Assembly (NCBI GenBank): GCA_017394835.1
Contig: JAFPXD010000065.1
Coordinates: 1-52,254, forward strand
Source of the DNA: Clostridia bacterium
GTDB lineage: Bacteria; Bacillota; Clostridia; Christensenellales; CAG-138
Length of the DNA: 52,254 bases
Direction: 5' to 3'
Part shown: piece by piece, positions 24,730 through 33,028 of the stretch
How positions within the stretch are numbered: position 1 is the stretch's first letter
Layout: each line of letters opens with the position of its first letter
The notes under the pieces: model-generated
Told to the model about the DNA's origin: nothing
What the model saw: only the letters and a program-made list of their open reading frames with translations
Database searches by the model: none
Program-made: the position numbers and the translations under genes

Positions 24730-25923
24730 TTATTTGGATCTCTTTTCGAGCAGCGTTACCTGAAGATCCATCGAATTGTTGCCGCGCTGTATGGTGACTG
24801 TGATAACGTCGCCCACCTTGAAGGAGTTGATCCTTACCCTCAGCATTGTGGAGCTGGAGATCGTTTCGCCGTTGATGGCGGTGATAACGTCATCCTCCTG
24901 AATGCCCGCTATATCTGCGGGGGAACCCTCAACAACGGAGATCACCTTGGGGTAGGTGTAATATGAGAACATGCCGAACCCATACGAAACGTTCTTGGTG
25001 GTAACGCCGAGGTAGGGCCTTCCGGTCACGAAGCCGAAATCCATAATATCCTTGATGATGGGCTTTGCAAGGTCGATGGGCACCGCGAAGCCGAGGCCCT
25101 CAATGGTCGCGCCGCTGGAGGTCTGACCGGAGGATTTGGCGTTCACTATGCCTATCAGCGTGCCGTTTTCAAGGAAGAGCGCGCCGCCGGAATTGCCGCT
25201 GTTGATCGCGGCGCTCGTCTGCAGCAGGGTCATGCTCTGTCCGTCGATCTCCATATCCCTGTCAAGGCCGGAGATTATGCCCTCGGTAACGGTGTTGGAA
25301 AGCTCGCCCAGCGCGTTGCCTATGGCAAACACGTTATCGCCGACATGCAGACTCTCGGAAGAGCCCATCGTTGCGCAGGGGTATTCCGCGCCCTCTGTCT
25401 TGAGCTTTATCACGGCAATATCCGTAACGGGATCGTTGCCTATGAGATCCGCATCGAATTTGGAACCGTCGTTCAGATAGACGTAGATATTCGCCGCGCC
25501 TTCAACAACGTGGTTGCAGGTGACGATGTAACCGTCCGTGGTGATTATGACGCCGGAACCGCTGCCCGCGTAAACGTCTTCGGAGCCGTTCATCATGGTT
25601 ATGTCAATGGATACTACGGTGCTCATGCACTTGGCGATAATATCCGTCATAGCCGTACCGGGAAGCGCCTCCGTGCCGCCCTCAATAAGTGAGGACGAGG
25701 GGGTGGGAGTGGCCTTTGCGGGATCCTGACCCGGCTGCTCGGTGATCTCGGGAGCCGCCGTCGCCTCCGCAGCGGGAGGCTCAGTCGCACTCGGCCTGTT
25801 CCTGTTCGCAAATTTATTCGTGATAAGCATACCCGCGCCTGCCGCGATCGCGGCAAGGAACAGCAGTATGAGTATGCAGGCTATTATAGCGCCCGCAGGC
25901 ATCCTTATTCTTTCTCTTTCCAT
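24730..25923 (-). CDS. htrA: HtrA-like serine protease with PDZ domain
   Basis: The 397-residue protein has one N-terminal membrane helix (residues 10-33), a Pro/Thr/Ala/Glu-rich linker to about 90, a trypsin-like domain, and one PDZ domain (about 295-395). The catalytic triad is visible as His138 in TCNHVVEG, Asp168 in DPVTDIAVIK and Ser245 in NSGNSGGALF. HtrA proteases cut misfolded proteins at the outer face of the membrane. The start at 25923 is chosen over upstream ATGs because AAAGGA lies nine bases before it. The divergent neighbour is a two-component system, a frequent pairing for envelope stress. Confidence 0.95.
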   Translation of the reverse strand: MERERIRMPAGAIIACILILLFLAAIAAGAGMLITNKFANRNRPSATEPPAAEATAAPEITEQPGQDPAKATPTPSSSLIEGGTEALPGTAMTDIIAKCMSTVVSIDITMMNGSEDVYAGSGSGVIITTDGYIVTCNHVVEGAANIYVYLNDGSKFDADLIGNDPVTDIAVIKLKTEGAEYPCATMGSSESLHVGDNVFAIGNALGELSNTVTEGIISGLDRDMEIDGQSMTLLQTSAAINSGNSGGALFLENGTLIGIVNAKSSGQTSSGATIEGLGFAVPIDLAKPIIKDIMDFGFVTGRPYLGVTTKNVSYGFGMFSYYTYPKVISVVEGSPADIAGIQEDDVITAINGETISSSTMLRVRINSFKVGDVITVTIQRGNNSMDLQVTLLEKRSK

Positions 25924-26115
25924 TCTATCATTTCCTTTCATATGTGTTGCCGCCGCGAGCATGCGGCGATTCTTTCATAACTATATTATAATCCTTTTTG
26001 CGGCTTTGGCAATGTTTTTTCCGTGTAAAATTTTTTTGTCACAGCCGCTCTGCGGCCGCGGCGCCCATTCCTTTATGTCAATCCGCACAATTACGGTGTC
26101 ATCTTCATGAAAAAC

Positions 26116-26144
26116 TTGAATATGATCTCATTTGATATTATAAT
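26116..26144 (+). promoter_or_regulatory. Promoter of the two-component system operon
   Basis: TTGAAT (26116-26121) and TATAAT (26139-26144) with a 17-base spacer predict a transcript start near 26151 and a leader of about 108 bases before the response-regulator ATG. Confidence 0.7.
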
Positions 26145-26160
26145 GTAGAAGGAAAAAGTT

Positions 26161-26248
26161 AAGCCCGCAGGGTTCGATCCCGCGCGGAAAAACGAGCGGT
26201 CCGATTACGGCTCAAAAGAGCCGGGAAAGGCGCCCCGAAATGGGGGCG
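26161..26248 (+). other. Structured 5' leader of the two-component system mRNA
   Basis: Three hairpins follow one another: GGG-TTCGAT-CCC at 26170-26181, CGGCTC-AAAA-GAGCCG at 26208-26223 and CGCCCC...GGGGCG at 26231-26248. The last stem includes the only G-rich stretch (26242-26246) that could act as ribosome site for the ATG at 26259. It does not clearly match a riboswitch class I know. Confidence 0.45.
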
Positions 26249-26258
26249 AAAACAAATC

Positions 26259-26969
26259 ATGAACGGTCAGTTGATACTTATCTGTGACGATCAGCACATT
26301 ATCCATGAGACTCTCGGCGCATATCTCACGAACGAGGGCTTCGAATACATCTCCGCCTATGACGGCGAGCAGGCGATAGCTCTCTTCGAATCGAAAAAGC
26401 CCGATCTTTTGATCCTTGACATTATGATGCCCAAAAAGAACGGGATGGAAGTCTGCCGTGAGATAAGGCAGACGAGCCACACCCCCATAATAATGCTCAC
26501 CGCCAAATCGGAGGAGATAGACCGCGTGCTGGGTCTGGAGCTCGGCGCGGACGATTACATAGTCAAGCCCTTCAGCTCGCGCGAGGTGGTGGCAAGGGTA
26601 AAGGCGGTGCTTCGCCGCTTCAATCAGCAGGCGGAGGAACCCGGCCTTATAATCAGATACGGCGGGCTTGAGATCAACATCAACAATTACGACGTGCGCC
26701 TTGACGGCGAGCGTCTGCCGCTCACCCCGAAGGAAGTCGAGATATTCCAGCTTCTGGCTTCCCATCCCGGCAAGGTCTATTCAAGGGAGAAGATACTTTC
26801 GCTCGTTTGGGGCTATGATTATTTCGGCGATACCCGCGCCGTTGATACCCAGATAAAGCGCATCCGCCAGAAGCTCCCTCAGGAAAATGTTGGCTGGGCT
26901 ATAAAGACGGTTTACGGCGTCGGCTACCGTTTCGAGGTCTATGATGGCGATGAGGGCGGCGAAAACTGA
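26259..26969 (+). CDS. OmpR/PhoB-family response regulator
   Basis: The 236-residue protein has a receiver domain with acidic pocket D10/D11, phosphoacceptor Asp54 in LLILDIMMPK, Thr81 and Lys103 in YIVKPF. It continues into a winged-helix DNA-binding domain (about 130-230) with LTPKEVEIFQLLASHPGKVYSR and the recognition segment DTRAVDTQIKRIRQKL. It is transcribed with the histidine kinase that overlaps its end by 29 bases. The divergent htrA gene is a plausible target. Confidence 0.96.
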   Translation: MNGQLILICDDQHIIHETLGAYLTNEGFEYISAYDGEQAIALFESKKPDLLILDIMMPKKNGMEVCREIRQTSHTPIIMLTAKSEEIDRVLGLELGADDYIVKPFSSREVVARVKAVLRRFNQQAEEPGLIIRYGGLEININNYDVRLDGERLPLTPKEVEIFQLLASHPGKVYSREKILSLVWGYDYFGDTRAVDTQIKRIRQKLPQENVGWAIKTVYGVGYRFEVYDGDEGGEN

Positions 26970-28806
26970 ACAACGCAAAAAACACGGCGATTTGAACATA
27001 GGTCTGCTCGCATTGATGCTGATCATGTTTTTCGCCGCGATCGTCGTCTGCATATTGATCACCGCCTCGCTGTTTTCCGTAATGGGAAAGAACTTCTATT
27101 CGAAGGTCGTAGCGGGGGAGATGACAAAGAAAGCGGGCAGTCTTGCGGATGAGGCCGTGCAGATGATCGAGGGCAAGAAGGATAACAAGACCTTCATGTT
27201 TATATCGCGCAGCGCGGATTATGAGATAATCGCAATAGACACAAAGGGCGAGCCGATAACGGAGCTTGACAGGGGCCAGCGAAGGCCCGATGAACAGGGG
27301 CCCAAGGAGCCCCCGGGCGAAGCGCCGCGCGGCGAAGAACCCCCGGACAACGTCAATTTCGGCCGCTATGAAGATCTTTTGAATATCTGCCGAGAGCTGT
27401 ATCCCGCCGTGCTCGGGACAGATGAATTCGTAAAGAACGATTCTAAAAACGGCATTATCGCCGCGACCCCGCTCGTAGGCTCCGATAACGGGATACTCGG
27501 CGCGCTCTTCCTGATAAAACCCATCAACGATATTGAAGACGTTTCCAAGAGCCTTGTCATCGTGCTGATGCTGGCTTCATTAGCATCAGCCGTGCTTATG
27601 ATAGTGCCCATCTATTTTATGGTGCGCTGGCTTACCCATCCAATAAAGAAGCTCACAAAAGCCGTGCTCGATTATTCGGATGGGAACCTTGCCGAAAGGG
27701 TGGAGACCGACGGCACGCGCGAAGTATGCGAGCTCGGCGAATCCTTCAACAGGCTTGCCGATAATCTGCAGGAAAACATTAACGAGCTCACGATAGAGCG
27801 CAACCGTCTCCGCGCGCTGCTTGACGGCATGACCGAGGGCATCGCGGCGTTTGATATGAACGGCGGGTTCTCCAACTGCAACAGCGCCGCCGCGGAGCTT
27901 CTGACCGGCGAGCCGGAGGGCGATATAGTTTCCCTGCCCGAATTTGAGATCATCTCCGAAAAAGCGAAGGAGGCGATCGCCTCCGGGCAGAAGACGTATG
28001 GGAACATCGAATGCGGCAGCAGCATAATCCTCGTCAGCGCTTCTCCCGTTGAGGAGGAGGGTGGCTCCATTGCGGGCGCCGTCGTGCTGCTTATGGATAT
28101 AACCGAGGCGGAGCGCCTTGAACAGACCCGCCGCGATTACGTGGCAAACGTCAGCCATGAGCTGAGGACCCCGCTCGCCTCCATCCGCGGCATAGCGGAT
28201 ATGCTGAACGACGGCCTTGTAAAGAACGAGGATGACAAGCACCGCTATTACGGCTATATTTTGAAGGAGAGCATAAGGCTTTCCAACCTTATAAACGATC
28301 TGCTGGAGCTTTCTCGCCTGCAGAGCGGCGGCGTTGCGCTGAGGACGTGCAGGATGGAGCTTTGCGAGATAATCTATGACGTTGCCGACCGCATGACCGC
28401 CCCCGCCGCGGAGCGCGGCATGCGAATAGAGCTCGATATTCCGGAGGGCCGCTGCCTTGCCAGATCCAATCCCGACAGGATAGAGCAGGTCATGATCTCC
28501 CTCATGGATAACGCCGTCAAGCACGGCAGCGAGGGCGGCACTGTCAGGGTGCGCCTGCGTGATGCGGGCGAAAAATGGAAGATCTCCGTCTCCAACCCCT
28601 CCGATATTGACCGCCGCGATCTGGAGCATATCTTCGAACGGTTCTATAAGGCCGATACCGCCCACACGGGCGAAGGCACGGGCCTCGGCCTTGCCATAAC
28701 GGAGGAAACGCTTCGTCTCCTTGATGAAACAATAGGCGTAACGAGCGAAAACGGCGTGATCGAATTCACGTTCACCGTCACAAAATTCGAGCAAAACGGA
28801 GTATAA
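26941..28806 (+). CDS. PhoR/WalK-like sensor histidine kinase
   Basis: The protein of up to 621 residues has two membrane helices (about 22-47 and 204-228) around an extracytoplasmic domain. A charged Pro/Glu/Gly insert lies near 108-137, then a HAMP segment, a PAS-like domain (TIERNRLRALLDGMTEGIAAF), and the kinase core. The H box VANVSHELRTPLAS has His406. The N box VMISLMDNAVKHGSEG and G boxes FERFYKAD and GEGTGLGLAI are intact. Three ATGs lie within ten bases at the start, and the one at 26944 has the best spacing to GAGG, so the exact start is open. The architecture matches WalK/PhoR kinases that watch the envelope. Confidence 0.94.
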   Translation: MMAMRAAKTEQRKKHGDLNIGLLALMLIMFFAAIVVCILITASLFSVMGKNFYSKVVAGEMTKKAGSLADEAVQMIEGKKDNKTFMFISRSADYEIIAIDTKGEPITELDRGQRRPDEQGPKEPPGEAPRGEEPPDNVNFGRYEDLLNICRELYPAVLGTDEFVKNDSKNGIIAATPLVGSDNGILGALFLIKPINDIEDVSKSLVIVLMLASLASAVLMIVPIYFMVRWLTHPIKKLTKAVLDYSDGNLAERVETDGTREVCELGESFNRLADNLQENINELTIERNRLRALLDGMTEGIAAFDMNGGFSNCNSAAAELLTGEPEGDIVSLPEFEIISEKAKEAIASGQKTYGNIECGSSIILVSASPVEEEGGSIAGAVVLLMDITEAERLEQTRRDYVANVSHELRTPLASIRGIADMLNDGLVKNEDDKHRYYGYILKESIRLSNLINDLLELSRLQSGGVALRTCRMELCEIIYDVADRMTAPAAERGMRIELDIPEGRCLARSNPDRIEQVMISLMDNAVKHGSEGGTVRVRLRDAGEKWKISVSNPSDIDRRDLEHIFERFYKADTAHTGEGTGLGLAITEETLRLLDETIGVTSENGVIEFTFTVTKFEQNGV

Positions 28807-29703
28807 ATGGAGCCTTGCTTTGATTGCCCCATAATGTGCGGGGCGTTAAGATCGAATAACGAAACGGGCGTCTGCGGTGTCGGCGGGCGCTCATTTGTGT
28901 GCAGAGCGGCAAGGCATTATTATGAGGAGCCGCCCATTTCCGGCGCCCGCGGCAGCGGAGCCGTATTCTTTGCCGGATGCAATATGCGCTGCGTGTTCTG
29001 CCAGAACATGGATATAAGCCGCAGCGGGGGAGAGGGGCTCGCGGGAGCAAAGCCCGTTGACGCGGATGAACTCGCCTCCATAATGCTGAGGTTTGAGGAG
29101 CTTGGCGCGCATAACGTGAATCTCGTCACGCCCACGCCACATATAAGGCTCATCGAAAGCGCCGTTCCCAAAGCCCGCGCGCGCGGCCTCACGCTGCCCA
29201 TAGTATTCAATACGAACGGCTATGAAAGGGCGGAGACGCTTCGCCGTCTCGAAGGGCTCATAGATATTTACCTGCCCGATCTCAAATACGTTTCGCCCGT
29301 CCTTTCCGAAAGGTACAGCGGCAGGAGCGATTATTTCGAAGTCGCTTCCGAGGCTGTGACCGAAATGCACCGTCAGGTGGGGCTCCTGAAGACCGATGAG
29401 GAAGGGATAGCCGTTTCAGGCATGATAATACGCCACCTCGTTCTGCCTCTTGCGGTGGACGATACCCGCCGCGTGCTCGATTTCATAGCGGGCTCGCTTT
29501 CAAAGGATGTGAGCGTCAGCCTGATGAGCCAGTACACCCCCATTGAGGGCATGAAAAAGCCCCTGGACAGGAGACTGACCAAGGGCGAGTATAAAAGAGC
29601 CGTCGAATACGCTGAGGGGCTTGGGCTCAAAAACGTGTTCATTCAGAAGCTCACCTCCGCATCGCTCGATTTTACCCCGGAATTCAACGGCTTTTTTGAG
29701 TGA
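28807..29703 (+). CDS. Radical SAM protein, PflX/pyruvate formate-lyase activase-like
   Basis: The 298-residue protein has the radical SAM cluster motif in GCNMRCVFCQN near residues 58-68 (CxxxCxxC). Additional cysteines at the N-terminus (CFDCPIMCG, then GVCGVG) are characteristic of the PflX/COG1313 group, which resembles the glycyl-radical activases. The motif VNLVTPTPHI and the strand YLPDLKY are also typical. No glycyl-radical enzyme is encoded nearby, so the substrate is unknown. The ATG directly follows the kinase stop. Its TGA abuts the stop of spoIIE on the other strand. Confidence 0.9.
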   Translation: MEPCFDCPIMCGALRSNNETGVCGVGGRSFVCRAARHYYEEPPISGARGSGAVFFAGCNMRCVFCQNMDISRSGGEGLAGAKPVDADELASIMLRFEELGAHNVNLVTPTPHIRLIESAVPKARARGLTLPIVFNTNGYERAETLRRLEGLIDIYLPDLKYVSPVLSERYSGRSDYFEVASEAVTEMHRQVGLLKTDEEGIAVSGMIIRHLVLPLAVDDTRRVLDFIAGSLSKDVSVSLMSQYTPIEGMKKPLDRRLTKGEYKRAVEYAEGLGLKNVFIQKLTSASLDFTPEFNGFFE

Positions 29704-31437
29704 TCAAGCGGCTCTGACGTTCTCCTCCACTCGGCAGACGAGCACAGTCATATCGTCCGTGCCGCCCATCTCCTTTGCAGCGGAAAGCAGTGAACGCGCG
29801 GCAAGCTCCGGGTCGCCGTAGGTGAGCACGTTATCCGTTATGGCGCCGTAGAGTCCGCTTCCCAAAGCGTCCGCCACCCCGTCCGACATCATTATGAGGG
29901 TATCCCCCGATTTTAAGCGGATGCTCCTCCCGCGGCTTTCCGCCGTTTCGAGTATCCCCAGCGGAAGCGCCTCAGAATAAAGCGAATACAGCTTGCTCCC
30001 CCTCAGCACGTAGCTCGAGGGGGCTCCGTATTTTTTGAGCCGAGCGGTCCCGTTTTCAAGGTCTATGAGTATAACGTCCAGCGTTGCGTACATATCTCCC
30101 GTGCCCTTGCGCGAAAGCAGGGAATTTACGCAGTCCGCCGCGTCGTCCATGCAGAAGCCCACCGTCATCAGCTCCGAAAGGAGCGCAAGCGCCCGCCTGC
30201 TCTCATCCCGTGCGCGCACGCCGCTGCCCATTCCGTCGCTCAATGCAAGCAGCAGCTTGCCATCCAGATCCTTCACCGTTACGCTGTCGCCGCAGGCCGT
30301 GCTGCCGTGCCTTGCGCCCGCAGCCATCCCGTATTCGGTCGAAAACAGGCCATCCTCGCGCGGAGCATCCCGCAGGGAGCGCTTCAGCGTGTCCGAAACA
30401 CAGCGCAGGAGCAACGCCTCGTTCCCCTCAAGCTCGCTTGAAAGGGATGAGAGCACGTCCGATAACGAAGCCGTCCTTAGCTGGAGCCTTGCGAGCCGCG
30501 GGTCGCTCGTGTTGGGCGAAACGGCGCTTCGCCTTTCCGCATTGCTCATGTACGCCTTCAGCGGAACGGCGGCGAATATCAGGCATACGGCGATCCACTC
30601 CGCGTGCGAAAGCACTCCGACGCTCCCCATGAAATGACGGAACACAGCGCTTGTCGCTCCGAAAGCGATCATAACCGCCCATTTTCCGAGCGCACGGAAC
30701 GAGGCAGCGATCAGCGTTGCGGCGCTCAGTACAGCGATGAAATAGAGGTCCCCGCCGGTCGCCATCACTCTGCCGGCGCCCGCCGTCACCGCGAAAGCGA
30801 GCGCCGGAACGCCGTATCTGCACGCGGCGAATATCCCGCAGAGCCCGGCAAATATCATAGCGGGGCTGATCCCGAATATCCGGAAGCTGCCCATTGAAAG
30901 GGTGATGAGTCCCGCCGCCGCGGCAAGGGTCATAAGCTCCGCGTCCGTGGGCTTCCTGCCGCCCAGAGTCCCGCGGAAGGCCGTAACGGCCTGTCCCAGC
31001 ACTATCCCGCCGAATACCGAAACCGTGCTCGAAGCAAGCAGGAACAGCGTCCTCTGCCTTAATATGAGCCCCAGTATCAGCACGGAAACCGCCTCCGCGC
31101 CGTAGGCGATCAGGATCCTGTAAGGGCGGGGGAGGCTTTTCACCCTGCCTGCCATATAGACGGCGGCGCCCATCGCAAAGCAAGCGCCCGCAAAGACGTA
31201 GCCGCGGGATAAAAGATGCCCCAGCACCGCGCCCGCGCAGGCTGAATACGGATCGACCCCCGCGAACCACGCGCCTATCACGCAGGCGGCTCCGAAGGGA
31301 GCGGCCCCGCCGAAGGGGCGGAACGAGGCGAGCAGCGCCGAAAGCGCGAAAAGAGCGGCGTTCGGGAGGATATGCCCGATGAACAGCGCCGCGCGCGAGC
31401 GTGGAATACCCTTCAAAAACAGCATTATCCCTTTCAA
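29704..31437 (-). CDS. spoIIE: Stage II sporulation protein E (PP2C-type phosphatase)
   Basis: The 577-residue protein has about ten membrane helices in residues 12-300 and a PP2C/SpoIIE phosphatase domain in about 365-575. Metal-binding motifs are visible as ACGDSVTV, ALSDGMGSG and MMSDGVADAL, and the C-terminal GGTDDMTVLV is present. SpoIIE dephosphorylates SpoIIAA in the forespore, which releases sigma-F, and helps place the polar septum. It is shorter than the B. subtilis protein (about 830 residues), mainly in the middle region. The gene marks the organism as a likely spore former. Confidence 0.93.
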   Translation of the reverse strand: MKGIMLFLKGIPRSRAALFIGHILPNAALFALSALLASFRPFGGAAPFGAACVIGAWFAGVDPYSACAGAVLGHLLSRGYVFAGACFAMGAAVYMAGRVKSLPRPYRILIAYGAEAVSVLILGLILRQRTLFLLASSTVSVFGGIVLGQAVTAFRGTLGGRKPTDAELMTLAAAAGLITLSMGSFRIFGISPAMIFAGLCGIFAACRYGVPALAFAVTAGAGRVMATGGDLYFIAVLSAATLIAASFRALGKWAVMIAFGATSAVFRHFMGSVGVLSHAEWIAVCLIFAAVPLKAYMSNAERRSAVSPNTSDPRLARLQLRTASLSDVLSSLSSELEGNEALLLRCVSDTLKRSLRDAPREDGLFSTEYGMAAGARHGSTACGDSVTVKDLDGKLLLALSDGMGSGVRARDESRRALALLSELMTVGFCMDDAADCVNSLLSRKGTGDMYATLDVILIDLENGTARLKKYGAPSSYVLRGSKLYSLYSEALPLGILETAESRGRSIRLKSGDTLIMMSDGVADALGSGLYGAITDNVLTYGDPELAARSLLSAAKEMGGTDDMTVLVCRVEENVRAA

Positions 31438-31547
31438 GACCCATCACCTTGCTTTCCCGTATCGTCGCTTAAAACATAACTCAAATACGCCCGCCGAATG
31501 GTCGAGCGGGCGCCGAAAAAGCTGATGATAAATGAACGGTTTTGAAT

Positions 31548-31576
31548 ACAAAAAACTTCGGCAAAAACGCCGAAGC
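31548..31576 (-). terminator. Intrinsic terminator of the SRP RNA gene
   Basis: On the minus strand CTTCGGC pairs with GCCGAAG (31569-31575 with 31556-31562) and is followed by T6 (31550-31555), shortly after the SRP RNA 3' end. Confidence 0.8.
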
Positions 31577-31594
31577 TTTTTATTATAACACAGA

Positions 31595-31866
31595 AGCCGT
31601 GCACCCGCCCTTCGACAAAGACGCTCCCGAGCGGTATCCCGACAGGCGGCTCCCGCCAGGCTGACCCGCGGCACACCGAACTTTCCGCTTAATGCTGCTT
31701 CCGTCAGGACCTGACATGGTTCACGGCGATCGGTTGCACAGGACCCGACGATCAATACTCCTTATCGGTTCCAAACCTCGCAAACGCTTGCCTCGGGGAG
31801 GGGATTAGACCCTGCTGTGGCGGATTGCAGGTATAGGGCACCGCCAACTCCCCGTTTAGCACGGCA
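31595..31866 (-). ncRNA. ffs: Signal recognition particle RNA, long form with Alu domain
   Basis: The minus strand contains the invariant SRP S-domain loop GTCAGGTCCTGACGGAAGCAGC and the flanking CATTAAGCGGAAA segment. It also has the Alu-domain 5' part CCGTGCTAAACGGGGAG and GGTGCCCTATACCTGCAATC. The ends pair (CCGTGC with GCACGG), giving about 270 nt as in Bacillus scRNA. It forms the membrane-targeting particle with Ffh. Ends are approximate. Confidence 0.96.
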
Positions 31867-31872
31867 ACTCTC

Positions 31873-31901
31873 ATTATACATCAGATCAGCACGGATTGCA
31901 A
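31873..31901 (-). promoter_or_regulatory. Promoter of the SRP RNA gene
   Basis: TTGCAA (31896-31901) and TATAAT (31873-31878), spacer 17, place the start of transcription at about 31866, exactly at the 5' end of the folded RNA. Confidence 0.85.
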
Positions 31902-31909
31902 GCACTTTT

Positions 31910-33028
31910 TTATGCTTTCTCCGACTTCCTTTCCGCCGTGAGCGCGAGGCAGGCGAAAACCAGACCCAGCGCCGCCATTATCGCGGCGAAGTGATATGCT
32001 CCCGAAGCCGCGGCGATGAACCTTCCCTGCGGAGTGAAATACGAAACGGTTTTCAGCGCGGGCGAAAGGGATGCGGTATCGGCAAAACAGCCGCCGAAAA
32101 TGCTCGTTACCAGCGCGATGAAGGGGGAGGCCACGTCTATCCTGCCCGCGCCGACAATCCTCGAAACGAGCAGAACGAGCCCCGTGAGCTCCAGCGAATA
32201 CGCGGCTGAGGCGAGCCCCAGAGCAAGGCTCCTGTCCGGCGAGAGCGCGAATGATACCGCCGCTATTGAAAGCGTTACGGTCAAGCATGCGAGCGCGTCG
32301 GAAACAAAGCCCAGAGCCCTTCCGCCCTCGAGCGCGAGCAGACGCCTTCCCGCAAGCTTTGAAGAAGCTTCCGAAAGCATCCTCGTGACGGTAAGCATTA
32401 TAAGCATCATAGCAAGCGCGGTAAAGCCCGTACAGCCGGGGAAGCCCTGCCCGAATACGGCGCGGCCTATTCCGCTGCCCCCGCCTATCGAAGCGACCTT
32501 GTATATGCGCGGCATTTCGAATTCATCGCACAGACGGTCGAATTCAGCCGCATCGAGGCCGTCCGCCTTGACGCTCTCGCGCACCCTTGCGTAAGCCCTC
32601 TGGGCAAGCAGGCGGCCGGATACCGTCTCGCGAATGAGATCCTGCACGGCGGAACCGGGCGCGGTCATGAGCTTTACAGCACCCGCGATCTCATCCATGA
32701 ACAGCTTTTCGCTGTAATCGGGCTTTATTATGAGCACCGCTTCCGACCTGCCGTCCGCAATATCCGCAAGCGCCTCCTCCTCGGTATGGGCGGTGCGGAC
32801 AGTGAAGCCTTCCGTACGGGTAACGGCGTCCGCAAGCGCGGCGGAGTATTCCGTTGCGCTTTCATCGACTATCGTAATGACGGCTTCCGCCCTGTGCTCT
32901 GCGCCGTTCACCTCGCCGACAGTGTAAAACAGCAGTGCGAGCACCGCGAGCATGAGCGGGAACAGCAGGGGCCTTCCGCCGAAGAGCACCGATATTTTCT
33001 TTGCCGCAAGCGCGAGACACCTTCTCAT
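31910..33028 (-). CDS. ABC-2 type exporter permease (YhgE/DrrB-like), second
   Basis: The 372-residue protein has the ABC-2 membrane layout of the YhfI/NatB kind. One helix lies near the N-terminus (FPLMLAVLALLFYTVGEV), a large extracytoplasmic domain of about 150 residues follows (AVITIVDESATEYSAAL onward), and then five or six helices. The start at 33028 overlaps the stop of the preceding permease as ATGA. The longer upstream frame is rejected because it is arginine-rich and inside that neighbour. It likely forms a heterodimer with the permease at 33025-34203. Confidence 0.87.
   Translation of the reverse strand: MRRCLALAAKKISVLFGGRPLLFPLMLAVLALLFYTVGEVNGAEHRAEAVITIVDESATEYSAALADAVTRTEGFTVRTAHTEEEALADIADGRSEAVLIIKPDYSEKLFMDEIAGAVKLMTAPGSAVQDLIRETVSGRLLAQRAYARVRESVKADGLDAAEFDRLCDEFEMPRIYKVASIGGGSGIGRAVFGQGFPGCTGFTALAMMLIMLTVTRMLSEASSKLAGRRLLALEGGRALGFVSDALACLTVTLSIAAVSFALSPDRSLALGLASAAYSLELTGLVLLVSRIVGAGRIDVASPFIALVTSIFGGCFADTASLSPALKTVSYFTPQGRFIAAASGAYHFAAIMAALGLVFACLALTAERKSEKA

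Noticed and set aside
26161..26248. ykkC-type (guanidine, ppGpp or PRPP) riboswitch
   Set aside because: Blocks resembling AGGGTTC, GGTCCGA and AAAAG-GCCGGGA occur in the expected order, but the P3 hairpin between the second and third is missing and the downstream genes are atypical. A covariance search would decide.
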